A stretch of 64,000 bases of DNA from Simmondsia chinensis (taxonomy: Eukaryota; Streptophyta; Magnoliopsida; Caryophyllales; Simmondsiaceae). Of this stretch, positions 34,840 to 44,987 are shown in pieces; the first letter of the stretch is position 1; every line of letters starts with the position of its first letter. The position numbers and the translations under genes were made by a program. The stretch is taken from contig JAGTTD010000005.1 of NCBI GenBank assembly GCA_018398585.1, positions 14,745,355-14,809,354 of the forward strand, read 5' to 3'. The notes below the pieces were generated by a model, which saw only the letters and a program-made list of their open reading frames with translations, searched no databases and was not told the DNA's origin.

Positions 34840-35165
34840 TGATTCTAGATCAACTTGAATCATAACCTAGGATAGAAGAGAATTTGAGTTGAGAAGTGGA
34901 GAAATTGATAGAAGAAGTAGAGAGAATTGAGATTGAGAAAGAAGAACCAATATGTGTTCATTCAATGAATCTAAAAACAAGAACATTACAAACATTTATA
35001 CTTCCATCCTAATTGAGTTGGTGGGGCTGGAAAATATCTAACAATAACCGACTTAACCACCAAATACCAAGAACAAATCTTCCTAAGCTTTTCCCGCCAA
35101 ACACTTTATTCAAATATTACAAGTTTGCCACTACTTACCAATTCCCCTAAGATCAAATCATGACA
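34840..35165 (-). repeat. 5' LTR of element H
   Basis: It is 326 bp and matches 29832-30157 throughout. It has a long palindrome-like start (gattctagatcaacttgaatc). Confidence 0.85.
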
Positions 35166-35744
35166 ATGTCTCTAGTATATGTTGAGGTGGATTGATTCTT
35201 TAGGGTTATTAGCCTCTATGTTTATACATTGAGAAGTGCAGTTCAAACTCTCAAATGTTTGAATAAAGTGTAATATTTGTTAATCTTGTATTAGTATTGG
35301 AAAACTTACTTAGCGGATATGATTTAGCACCATTCTCGATAGCCCTTTCATTTTTTCAAGATTCTTGATCTCACTTTTCATGCCTTAACGGTTAAATTCA
35401 AACCATAGAAAGCGACCATAGATTCCCTTGTATAGAAGTATGCATCAGGAACTCCTGGATGATGCAAAAATCACGGTAGATGGAAAATTGTAAAGAAAGT
35501 TTTGATAGTTTGCAAATGGATTGTACCAAGGAAAAAAAAAAAAAAAAGTTCGCAAAAAGTTATGTAGATAATCTGGTAAAGAATTATTGACTTGATCAGA
35601 ACATTTAAGCATCCTGAACAAACCTTAATTGGGTCATATTCGATATGATAGAAATCCAAGTGATTGCAGCCTGAATTGTGATATGAATGTTCACCAATCA
35701 ATTTAGCTAAACCAATTTACAAGACATTGTGATTACTAATGCAG
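35166..35744 (+). other. Proposed intron, last part
   Basis: This is noncoding, AT-rich sequence with an A tract at 35529-35546. It ends with a good plant acceptor: a branch-like ttactaat and then tgcag at 35740-35744. Confidence 0.35.
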
Positions 35745-35779
35745 GGAATGTAGGTGCTCTTGGCGGATTAGATCCATAA
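35745..35779 (+). CDS. Tentative second coding exon of the candidate host gene
   Basis: After the acceptor at 35744, joining to the one leftover base of the first exon gives ten further codons (GNVGALGGLDP) and then TAA at 35777. The phase fits without adjustment. The resulting protein would be about 95 residues. The intron would be about 6.9 kb, most of it element H. This is an inference from splice-site appearance alone. An unseen middle exon, or no gene at all, remains possible. Confidence 0.28.
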
Positions 35780-35838
35780 TTGAAAAGATATGGGATATTG
35801 ATGGATAGTTGCATGGAGACTAGGATCTCTCATGTGTA

Positions 35839-36013
35839 CAACAACAACCGACCCAATGCCTCGAGGGCTCCCGCATATGTAGGGTCATGCAGGGGGGGGG
35901 GGGGGGGGGGGTTGGGATGGACGTAGCTTTACCCCTTCAGGAGGACCCCCAACTTGAGAATCACAAAAGCATAATAGCCTACAAACATAAAGCATAAAGC
36001 ATAAGAGCATAAG
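35839..36013 (-). mobile_element. 5'-truncated RTE-type tail with 17-bp target duplication
   Basis: A 175-bp insert is flanked by aggatctctcatgtgta at 35822-35838 and 36014-36030, a perfect 17-bp duplication. On the minus strand it runs from repeated ttatgctt units through the shared tail blocks (aaagctacgtccat, atgcgggagccct, aggcattggg) to a (ttg)n end. The repeated tgctt units resemble the 3' UTR of the RTE LINE at 43100-43250. It is therefore best called a short LINE insertion. A run of 18 G lies at 35893-35910. Confidence 0.78.
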
Positions 36014-36280
36014 AGGATCTCTCATGTGTATCATGAGTGTAATAGGGCGGCTGTTAGGGTTGCATCTAGGGGAATTCCGGTGGACAACTATTGCAGTTAT
36101 AGAGTGAATCTTAGTCAGGATACTTAATAGTATTGTCAGTGTAGAGCGATGAATGGCCTAACTGTAGTTAGTTCCCTTAGCATTCCCTTTACCTTTTTCT
36201 TAAAAAAAAAAAAAAAAATTATGTTCATATCCATTAAATGTGTGACCCTTTGCAATCATATAATTGTATGCCCTGTAGTG

Positions 36281-36653
36281 TGATGTCGCCAATATTTTAG
36301 GCGAACAAGGAGATCGGCATTGAAGATAATGTAGATTAGCTAGATTTGCTTTTATTTTTAGATAGAATTGGTTTTATATAACATTTTTTTAATTTTCTTA
36401 TTTATCCTGATTTATTTTGGGCTTTAAGCTTAGCTAAGAAAGCTCCTCTATAAAAGAAGGCAGTTGATTAGGGTTTTCATTCAAGTTTATTCCTAGATTT
36501 TCAATATAGTTTTATATTCTTTCTTATTCTCTAGTTGAGAGAATTAAGATTAAGAATTTTCCCCTTGTTTCTTATTAGCTTTTGTAATAGAAATTAAAGA
36601 AAGGCTGTTGAATCCTTCCATTTCCAATCAATTATCTTTTTAGCATTGCATCA
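36281..36653 (+). repeat. 5' LTR of element I
   Basis: It starts TGATGTCGCC and ends TTGCATCA. A TATA-like ctataaaaga lies near 36450. The primer-binding site tagtatcagagct follows at 36656-36668. Confidence 0.82.
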
Positions 36654-36683
36654 ATTAGTATCAGAGCTCAGAACGTACCCGTG

Positions 36684-37226
36684 ATGGCTCATGGGCGACA
36701 AAGATATGCCGTCGTTGGAGAAGTGTACAAGAGAGACCTTCAACGCTCGATGAATCAGAGGTTCGAGGAGATAGACGACAGGTCCAGGCGCATCGAGCTA
36801 AGTTTGGAACAATTGGGTGTGACACCCAACCAAACGGCTCAGTCTCAACAATCACCGGGTGTGGGAGGTGAGGATGGCTCTGAAGAAAGCTCCAGCAACC
36901 CGTTTGAGAGGGTTGGAAACCAAAGAAGGGAACGGCTGAATTCCGGCATTTCTGGATACTCGAAAGATCGGCGGTGGGAATTCGGGCTTCTGATTGAGAT
37001 TTCGGAGTTTCATGGTGGAAGACAACCTGAGGAGTTCTTGGATTTGTCCGCTTCGGGGGAGGAGGTGCTCGAATTAAAGGAAGCTCTAGAGCACAAACAG
37101 GCGTCCTTGTTGGCTACCTAATTGAGGGGTAAAGTCGCTGCCTCGTGGCTACAATTGAAGCACACTAGGTTTAGGCAAGGAAAAGAAGATTGAGACTTGG
37201 GAGAAGATGAAGAAGCACATGCATAG
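36684..37226 (+). pseudogene. Gag of element I, N-terminal part
   Basis: ATG at 36684 (MAHGRQRYAVVGEVYKRDLQ) leads to a coiled-coil-like stretch (EEIDDRSRRIELSLEQLG) and the start of the capsid domain (IEISEFHGGRQPEEFLDL). The frame continues past a stop near 37121 (AASWLQLKHTRFRQG, then WEKMKKHM). It is cut at 37226 by the inserted LTR-like element. It resumes at 38569. Confidence 0.78.
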
Positions 37227-38563
37227 TGTCACGGTCTCATTATGGGTCGTGACACGGTGCATTTGCACACCCCTTTGTCTTGCGCCACGCCACCTTAGTG
37301 TCGTAGGGCGCACTCACGTGTCTGTGTGCGTGCCCCGGTGTTGTGCGTTGCGTGCAAGCCAGCGCCAGTGTGCATCTAAACGCGAGCGTATGGGAGCACA
37401 TGAATGAGAGCATGTCGAGTGCTACACGCGCATAGTGATGCACACTATGTTTCAAGTCACCACTCGGGTTGCGGAAATTCTCTTATCAGGAAGACTAAGG
37501 TAGGCGAAGTTGGTTTGGGCATCTAATGTCCCGAACTCCGAATTTTGGTGTTTTATGATTTTCCCGATAATGGGGCGAGCTTCAGTGCAGCTATGAGGGC
37601 GGCATGAGGTCTCCACGTGAGCGGGACACTCCATGGACATTGTGTTGGCACCGAGGGCCGACGGTGCGCGTAATTTGTCCAAGGAAGGTTTGGGCCCACA
37701 TCGGAGCTGCGCGATGCGTCATTGGAGCGCTCTAATAAGCAGGGTTCTACCTGGCGAGAGCACTTGCGGTGCTCGAACCTCCTTTTGCCCCGTTTACTTG
37801 TTCTCATGGTTAAGTGGCATGGTTGGGGCGACTCCGTGCGAAATATAAGATTGAGGGTCCATTGGTCATGTGCAAACTTGTGCCCATGTTTTTTTGATGC
37901 TACGAGATGGTTGCCCACTCAGGTGAGTGGCACGCTACTTGTGCGGGATCATGGGAACTCCCCACAAGAACAGCGACCTCAAACACGAGGCTTGCCTAAG
38001 GGACTTGGTTGTCCTTGGGTATTCCTCTGGAGCAAGTTTACTCCATGCTGCGTCTAAGAGATTATCGGCACTATGGAGGACATCTGACTTGAGGGAGGAC
38101 CCGGGGGTTGAGACGCACGGCGTGTCAATGGCGTCCAACCTATGTGATGGTGTGCTGCAAGTGTGCTTGTCCGTGTGTTGGGCAAGTGCGCATGGGTGTA
38201 AAGAGCTTTAAGGATCGATGCGGATGATGAGACCTTAGTGCCCATACTTGCGCCCAAGTGTTGTGTTGGCAAGTGAACCTATGGGTTGCGCTTTAGGATT
38301 TGTGGTCTTGATGTTGGTCGAACGTCAGTATGCCACTTAGTGGGTTTGCCTTTTAGGTCGTTGGACTTAGGTGAACTTGAGTCGCGAAGTGGGACTCTCG
38401 TGTTGAGAGGGGTTGCGCTTGACAAGTCATGTGTGTCACTAAAAAGAGAAAGCATGCGAGTGAGAGCTGGAGGAGCCTCTTTTGGAGTAAAGCTGGCCTT
38501 GATTCCTCGGAGTCTTGGCGCTGCACGATCGTTTATTCCTCTGCGCAAAGTAGGACCGTGACA
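37227..38563. mobile_element. GC-rich 1337-bp solo-LTR-like insertion in gag
   Basis: The insert begins TGTCACGGTC and ends GACCGTGACA, a perfect 10-bp inverted terminal repeat with TG and CA ends. The 5-bp target duplication catag is perfect (37222-37226 and 38564-38568). Its first 30 bases form a hairpin-capable pair (tgtcacg and cgtgaca). It is much richer in G+C than the host element. It has no credible protein despite several open stretches. TG/CA ends plus a 5-bp duplication fit a solo LTR of a large gypsy element. A DNA transposon is less likely. Confidence 0.75.
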
Positions 38564-38568
38564 CATAG

Positions 38569-39685
38569 CACCTTCCTTCCCCATAATCACGCTAGGATTA
38601 TGTACCAAATTCTTCAAAATTTACGTCAAGGGTCTCGGTCCATGGAAGACTACACGGCGGAATTCTATGCCTTTGTTGCTAGAAATGACTTGGCAGAATC
38701 TGAGGAGCCGTTTGCAAATACATATGTGGGCGGATTGCAAGAATTGATTTAAGAAATGCAGAACATGTTCGGCATCTTTTCTATTTCGAAGGCAAGTCAG
38801 AGGGCTCCACATGTTGAGTAATAGCAGAGACGACGTTAGGCGATTGGCACTTGCCCAGAATAGTGGGTGTGATGAGGTGACCTCCAATCAACTCGAGTAT
38901 ACAGGGACAATTAGGGAGGCCTATTGTTGCCAAGCCCAGTAGACCGCGTAACCATGATCCTGTTGGTAGTTTGAAGACTCGTTGCTTCAAATGTGGCGAG
39001 TTGGGTCACTGTGCCACCGAGTGTCGGAAGAGCCATAGACCTGGTAAGGGGTTTTACTTTGAGGGTCTTTATATCGAGGATGGCGGGTTAGTTAAGGATG
39101 AGGCTCAAGACGAGTTGGCTCCAAGTGGTGAAGAAGAGGTTGACGGTGACGAAGGCCACCTATTAGTAGTCAGACGAGTTTGCTTCATGCCTAAAGAAGC
39201 AGAAGGAGAGAGATGGCTCATGAATAATGTCTTCCAGATGACATGCACCATAGGTGGGAAGGTTTTGCCGCCCAGTTATCGATTCCGGAAGTTGTGAGAA
39301 TGTTGTTTCTGAGGGAGTAGTTAAGAAATTGGGGTTAAAGACAGAGGAGCATCCGAACCCATACAAGTTGTGTTGGCTCAAGAAAGGAAACCAGATAACG
39401 GTGTCTAAATGTTGTCTGATTAATTTTTCGAATGGGGCGGAATACTGAGATGGGTTATGGTGTGATGTAGTTACCACGAATACGTGCTATTTGTTGCTTG
39501 GACAAACATGGCAATTCGATAGAGTTGCTACCCATGACGAAAGGCAGAACACCTATAGCTTTGTGTTTGAGGGCACAAAGACAGTCATGTTGCCCAAGAG
39601 AGAAGAAGCGCCATGTTCGGTGTTAGCCGAAAATCCAAATCTCCAAACTAGGGCCATGTTCGCCAAAGAAGTTGGTGAGAACTAG
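38569..39685 (+). pseudogene. Gag C-terminus, zinc knuckle and protease of element I
   Basis: The capsid domain resumes (MYQILQNLRQGSRSMEDYTA, then FANTYVGGLQ). A classic knuckle CFKCGELGHCATEC lies at 38980-39024, with spacing CX2CX4HX4C. The protease follows with VIDSGSCENVVSEG (about 39270) and the hydrophobic-Gly block CYLLLGQTWQFDR (39488). Stops at 38750 and 39446, and shifts, break the frame. Confidence 0.8.
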
Positions 39686-39966
39686 GTGGTGTTTGGTAAG
39701 GAATGCTGGGCGGAATAGGGGAAAGTACCAGAAGACGTAGAAAACTTGTTGAAGGAATTTGCTGACATCTTCCTGGAAGAGTTGTCGAATACTTTACTGC
39801 CGTTGAGGGACATTCGCCAAAGAAGTTGGTGAGAACTAGGCGGTGTTTGGTAAGGAATGCTGGGCGGAATAGGGGAAAGTACCAGAAGACGTAGAAAACT
39901 TGTTGAAGGAATTTGCTGACATCTTCTTGGAAGAGTTGTCGAATACTTTACTGCCATTGAGGGACA
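39659..39966 (+). repeat. 154-bp tandem duplication inside pol of element I
   Basis: The units 39659-39812 and 39813-39966 begin ttcgccaaagaagttggtg and differ at about three sites, all transitions. 154 is not a multiple of three, so the duplication shifts the frame between protease and RT. Confidence 0.9.
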
Positions 39967-40042
39967 TTCAACATCGGATAGATCTGGTGCTGGGAGCTGC
40001 CTTACCGAATAGACCGCATTACCAAAGAGACTGCATTACTGA

Positions 40043-41230
40043 ATGAGTCTTGCGGAGCGTGAGGAGCTTAGACGCCAGGTTAAGGAGTTACTTGCCAGGG
40101 GTTTTATTCGGGAGAGTTTAAGTCCTTGTGTGGTTCCAGCTCTCTTAACTCCAATGAAGGATGGAACTTGGCAGATGTGCATTGACAGCAGAGCCATCAA
40201 CAAGATCACGGTATGTTATAACTTTCCTGTTCTAAGATTAAAAGATTAAATTCAAAGGTGTTTAGCAAGTTGGGCTTGAAGAGTGGATACCACCAAATTT
40301 GTATCTTGCCAGGAGACAAGTCAAAGATTGCCTTCAAAACCCAAGAAGGGTTATATGAGTGGCTGGTGATGTCGTTTGGGCTTTCTAATGCGCCTAGTAT
40401 GTTTATGAGGTTTATGAACCAGGTACTATCGAAAAGTTCGTGGTAGTCTACTTTCATGACATCTTGATCTGCAATCCAAATCGGGAGGAGCAATTGGACC
40501 ACCTTAGGGAGGTTTTGACAACCTTAAGAGAACAACAATATTTTGCCTTTTAAGAGGTGACTTTATGAAAGACAGGGTGACGTTCCTTGGTTTTGTAGTA
40601 TCCGAGGATTGGATTGCAACAGACGAAGGCAAGATAGAGGCAATCCGGAATTGGCCCCAATCGAAGTCGGTAACTGAGGTACGTAGCTTCCATGGTCTTG
40701 CATATTTTTACCAGAAGTTTGTACTGGGTTTTAGCTCTATTTTGGCCCCAATTTCGAACTGCATGAAGGGGAGTAACTTCAGCTGGACTCCGGAGGCATT
40801 TGATGCCTTCAAAGAGATGGAGCGGAGATTGACCACGGCTTCAATATTAACTTTACCAGATTTCCAGAAGACGTTCGAGTTACTCACTAACGACTCAAAG
40901 GTTGGCATTGGCACAGTGCTTAGTTAAGAAGGTCGTCCGATTGCGTATTTCAGTGAGAAGCTTGACGGAAGTAAGTTGAATTATTCTACTTATGATATCG
41001 AGTTCTACACGGTGGTGAGAGTTTTAAGGCATTGGAAATCGTATCTCGCCAATAAGGAGTTTGTCTTGTACTCGGATAATATTGCATTGAAGTACATCAA
41101 TAGCCAAGATAAGATTTCTAACTGACATGTGAAGTGGGCGAGTTACATTCAACTCTTTCACTTTGTAATCAAGCACAAGTCTGGGGCATTGAATAGGGTT
41201 GACGACGCCTTGAGTAGGTGTACGTTGATC
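40043..41230 (+). pseudogene. RT and RNase H of element I
   Basis: RT blocks read [47 protein letters not shown] and [14 protein letters not shown]. At the active-site box the codons read YFHD (40449-40460), so His replaces the first catalytic Asp (codon at 40455). RNase H follows in pieces (FELLTNDSKVGIGTVLS, then YSTYDIEFYTVV, then YSDNIALKYI). Shifts near 40249, 40440 and 40560 and a stop at 40925 add to the damage. Confidence 0.82.
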
Positions 41231-41320
41231 TTAACTGACCGTCAAGCTTTGGTACTCGGTTTTGATAAGTTGGCGGACTAATACAAAGATGATCCCGCCT
41301 TTGGGGACTTTTGGTGTGAA

Positions 41321-42480
41321 GTGAAGTCAGGGACATTACCGGGGTATTCCATCCACGAGGGACTTCTCTTCAAGGGGAATCAGTTGTGCATGGCAACTTC
41401 AATTTTGCGTCTTAAGATCATCCAAGAGAAGCACAACGCGGGGCATATGGGGCGAGACAAGACGCTCAAGCTTGTGAATGGTACGTATTATTGGCTAACG
41501 ATGACGAGAGAGATTGACGAATTTGTTAAGAGGTGCCGAAGTTGTTAGGGTTCTAAGGGGGCAATGACTAATGCCGGTCTATATTTACTGCTACCGATTC
41601 CTAGCCAACCGTGGGTAGACATTAGTATGGGCTTCGTGCTATGATTGTCGAAGACACAAAGGGGAGTTGATTCGATCTTTGTTGTTGTGGATCAATTCTC
41701 CAAAATAGCACATTTCCTGGGGTGTAAGAAGGCCGCCGATGCAATTTATGTGGCACAATTGTATTTTTGGGAGGTTTATGGGCTGCATATGTTACCCTCC
41801 AGCATTATGTTAGATAGGGACGTCTGCTTTGTGAACCATTTCTGGAAGACTTTGTAGAACATGGCGAATACGTCTCTCGCCTTTAGCACTGTTCATCACC
41901 CGCAAACGGATGGTCAGACAGAAGTGACAAATAGGTCTTTGGGTAACCTTCTCTAGTGTCTTGTTGCCGAGAATATTAAGGGATGGGATCAGAAGTTCTA
42001 TCAAGCCAAGTTCGCCTCGGTAAATCAAAGCACGGGGTTTCTGCCTTTTCAAATCGTCTACTGCTTCGTTCATGGTTCGCCAATTGACCTTGCTCCGGTT
42101 CCAGATCTTACTTCACCCAATGGAAATGCTGAGGACTTTATTTCCAGCCTTCGAGAGATAGATGAGCAGACACGAGCACGGATGCAAAAGGCAAGCGCCA
42201 AGTACAAGATGGCGAGTGACAAGCGACTCCGAGCTATAGAACTTCAGGTTGGTGACGAGGTATTGGCTATTCTGACTGAAGAGCAGTTTTCGGCATGGGA
42301 GTACAACAAGTTAACTGCCCGAAAGATTGGACCGCTGCATATTATTGAGAAGATCTACGACAATGCATACTGTCTACAACCACCAAGTGGGATGAAGGCT
42401 TCAGATGTTTTCAATATTAAAGACCTCGTTCCCTACTTTGGCGAGAACGACCAGGACGAACCGCAGGCAAATTTGAGGAC
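41321..42480 (+). pseudogene. Integrase of element I
   Basis: The zinc domain (HNAGHMGRDKTLKL, then CRSC) leads to the core. It reads WVDISMGF with Gly at the first core Asp position, then FVVVDQFSKIAHFL, LDRDVCFVNHFWK and HHPQTDGQTEVTNRS. The second Asp and the Glu appear kept. The C-terminal part (EYNKLTARKIGPLHIIEKIY, then VFNIKDLVPYFG) is the barrel typical of gypsy integrases. Stops near 41548, 41642, 41855 and 41955 interrupt it. Confidence 0.82.
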
Positions 42481-42504
42481 ATATTCTCTCCAGGCTGGGG
42501 AGGA

Positions 42505-42881
42505 TGATGCCGTTAGTATTTTAGGCAAACAAGGAGGCCGGCTTTTAAGATCATGCGGATTAGCTAGATTAGCTAAGTTTGCTTTTACTTTTAGACAGAA
42601 TGGTCTTTAGATAAATTTTTTTTTCTTTATTTATCCTGTTTTATTTTAGTTTTTAAGCTTAGTTGGGAAAGCTCCTCGATGAAAGAAGGTAGCTGATTAG
42701 GGTTTTCATTTAGTTTTATTCCTAGAATTTCAATATAGTTTTATGTTCTTTCTTGTTCTCTAATTGAGAGAATTAAGATTAAGAACTTTTTCCTTGTTTC
42801 TTAATAGCTTTTGAATTAATAATTAAAGAAGGCTGTTGAGTCTTTCCGTTTCTAATCAATTATCTTTCTAGCGCTGCATCA
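42505..42881 (+). repeat. 3' LTR of element I
   Basis: It is 377 bp and matches 36281-36653 with many differences, indicating an older insertion than E or C. It starts right after the purine tract ending at 42504. Confidence 0.82.
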
Positions 42882-42954
42882 CTGTGTATATAGATGTCAC
42901 ATGGTAATTTGTCTTGAAGACAATTCACATGTATGTTTTCTGCACTTAGAGAGT

Positions 42955-43600
42955 CGGAATCCTCGTACGACGATGACGACGACGGTCCCAGTGCCACAAT
43001 GGCTCCCGCCGAAACCCCCCCGGGGGGAGGGGGGGTGGGATGTATGTAGCCTTACAAGTTAAAGAGGAAATTCTGATAAGGGTGTGAGAAAGAGAGGCTG
43101 TGTCAGAATGCCCCTAACTCTAAAAAGCTAGAAGCAAGAAGCGAATGAAACAATAAAGCAACAGTAAAGCATCAAGCATAGCACAAAGCACCAAGCAACA
43201 GTTGAGCAACAATAGATCACGCCTGTAACAAGCCCTGAGCAACCACAGTATGAAAACTGAGGGCGCTATGGGCACGCTCCGTTGTGCTCCTCTATCCTAG
43301 ATTGCTATGTCTGCTACCCCTGTTCTAGCTTGCCACGCCGCTCTATCTAAGGCCATCACCTCATTTAGGTTTAGGTGGGTGAGATCGTGTCTAATCTTCT
43401 CCATCTAGCTCTTCTTTGGCCTGCCTTGACCTCTCCTCCCATGCATAATACGGAGTTGTTTACATCTCCTAAGAGGGGTAGTGGCCGGTCTCCTCATAAC
43501 ATGCTCAAACCATTGCAAATGCTGCTCCCTCAGCTTATGGGGGCCGCACCCAGTTTGCCTCTTATAACATCATTGGGATGTAAATGCGGGATAATTATGT
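42955..43600 (-). pseudogene. RTE-clade LINE 3' end: end of RT ORF, 3' UTR and tail
   Basis: On the minus strand the ORF end reads NDVIRGKLGAAPIS, then LREQHLQWFEHVMRRP, RRGQGRPKKS and NLNEVMALDRAAWQAR, ending near 43300. This is the C-terminus of plant RTE-type polyproteins. The 3' UTR (43110-43290) has repeated tgctt units. It finishes in the shared tail: agcctctc, aaggctacatacat, ggcgggagcc and cactgggac, then a (cgt)n-like end at about 42960. The 5' part is missing. It links the tail-only copies in the window to a coding LINE. Confidence 0.8.
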
Positions 43601-44975
43601 GCACAGTGAATTTAGGAACATAAACAAGTTTCAAATATGCTAAGACGAATATTTTGAGATAATTTATCATGTTGATTCTGATGAAAAACCATCTGGCAAG
43701 CTGAATAGTCTGTTGAAAATGCAGCAATCGGTCAAAATTTGCGGAATTAAATTATCTAAGATTAAAAAGAAATTTTCTAGACTAAAGCAAACCAACACAA
43801 CCAAGAAAAGGGCATTATATCAAATTCTGATGAAGTGTGTGAACATACCAATTATAAGCAACCATAAAATTGAAGACAAAATATGCCTTACATTTAGACT
43901 GCACACTCGATTTAATCTCATTAAGTTCTGAGTAAAACCTAAACATTCTATCCAGGAGTGTATTTTTACAGGTAGGATAAAGAAGCTCCTGTACACGAAG
44001 ATGGATGTTGGTAATCCATTGAATAAATAATTCATAAGGCTAAGAAGAAAATCCAGCTTCAACTACCTCTGCATGTCTGGCAGACATACATTAAACAAGC
44101 TAAAGCCCGCTCGCCTGGTAGCATTGCTAGCTTCTGCACTCTCTAGGTGAAATGAATGCTTGTTTTTTTGGGAGGGAAGATGATGAAAAAGGAGTACTTC
44201 TACCCTAATAATTGTAGAGACTTTTGGTTCTAACACATTGATGCCATGCCATGAGTTGTCCAATATAATGACAGGACAACCTATTGAAGGTAGCAATCTA
44301 GTATCACCATCTCCAAAGTCGTCAGAAGTTTATGTTCTACGAAGCGTATGGTCAGCTGCATGAAATCTCTTGTTCTCTTCTTATTATCTCTATGAAGATT
44401 CTCAGTATTGCTGCTTGAATATTTTCATTTTACCGCAGCATTCTCATAATGTGTCGAGGCTTGGCATGGAAGTACTTGAGGAGCAAAAATGACAAAATAA
44501 TCATAATTTGAGGAATTAATCACGATGTTTTCTCGATTATCCTTCCTTTCCTGAGGTGCCCTAGCTAGAATCTAGTGACTTAACTGATTCCATATACCAG
44601 TTCGTAACTGATGCACTCATGTTGGATGGATTCATGACTGTGAAGTAGGAAATAGGTTGCTACTAGATCTAGTTGAGCTAGATAACAACATCTTTTGTTC
44701 TATATTTCCAATGGTTCGTCATAACGATCGATGCTGGAACTTATAATTGCCTTGTAGGAAATAAGTATTGGTTTGTTTTCTAAATATGGAAATTCTCCAT
44801 CAGGGAATCAAAATGAAAGTACAAGTAGCAGAACTTGCTTCCTCTTCTTCTTCTCATTTGCTCGCCTGAATAGGAACTATGTGCCAGTGACTAGTATATT
44901 TGGTCATGGATGGTTGGATCATTTGCCAATTACGTGACTATTCCCATAGATAGCAGATGCCTGTAAAATATTACG
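43601..44975. other. Unassigned AT-rich sequence
   Basis: I see no coding region with support, no LTR pair and no clear repeat. The short open stretches here lack any family motif. Confidence 0.4.
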
Positions 44976-44987
44976 TATGGATGCACT

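Larger units (their letters stand above)
29832..35165 (-). mobile_element. Ty3/gypsy chromovirus H, nearly complete, minus strand
   Basis: LTRs of 326 bp (29832-30157 and 34840-35165) flank a primer site, gag, pol with chromodomain, and a purine tract. The two LTRs differ at around 18-20 sites by eye, more than in element E, so H looks older. It resembles E in layout and protein text and probably belongs to the same group. Flanks tgtta and atgtc do not match, so no target duplication is visible. It sits in the proposed intron of the host gene, antisense to it. Confidence 0.88.
36281..42881 (+). mobile_element. Ty3/gypsy element I, CRM/Galadriel-like, heavily mutated
   Basis: LTRs of 373 and 377 bp (36281-36653 and 42505-42881) flank an iMet-type primer site, gag, pol and a purine tract (ggctggggagga, 42493-42504). 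Pol wording differs clearly from E, F and H and recalls the CRM/Galadriel branch. No chromodomain was seen. Flanks tagtg and ctgtg share only their last three bases. A 1337-bp solo-LTR-like insertion breaks gag and a 154-bp tandem duplication breaks pol. Confidence 0.85.

Noticed and set aside
29832..35165. Target duplication for element H
   Set aside because: The flanks tgtta and atgtc do not match, and shifting the LTR edges by a few bases did not give a perfect pair.
37227..38563. Protein-coding open stretches in both strands of the GC-rich insert
   Set aside because: They overlap on both strands, share no known motif and follow from low stop-codon density in GC-rich DNA.
43375..43623. 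Forward open frame over the RTE region
   Set aside because: It is the antisense shadow of the LINE C-terminus, which has clear family wording on the minus strand.
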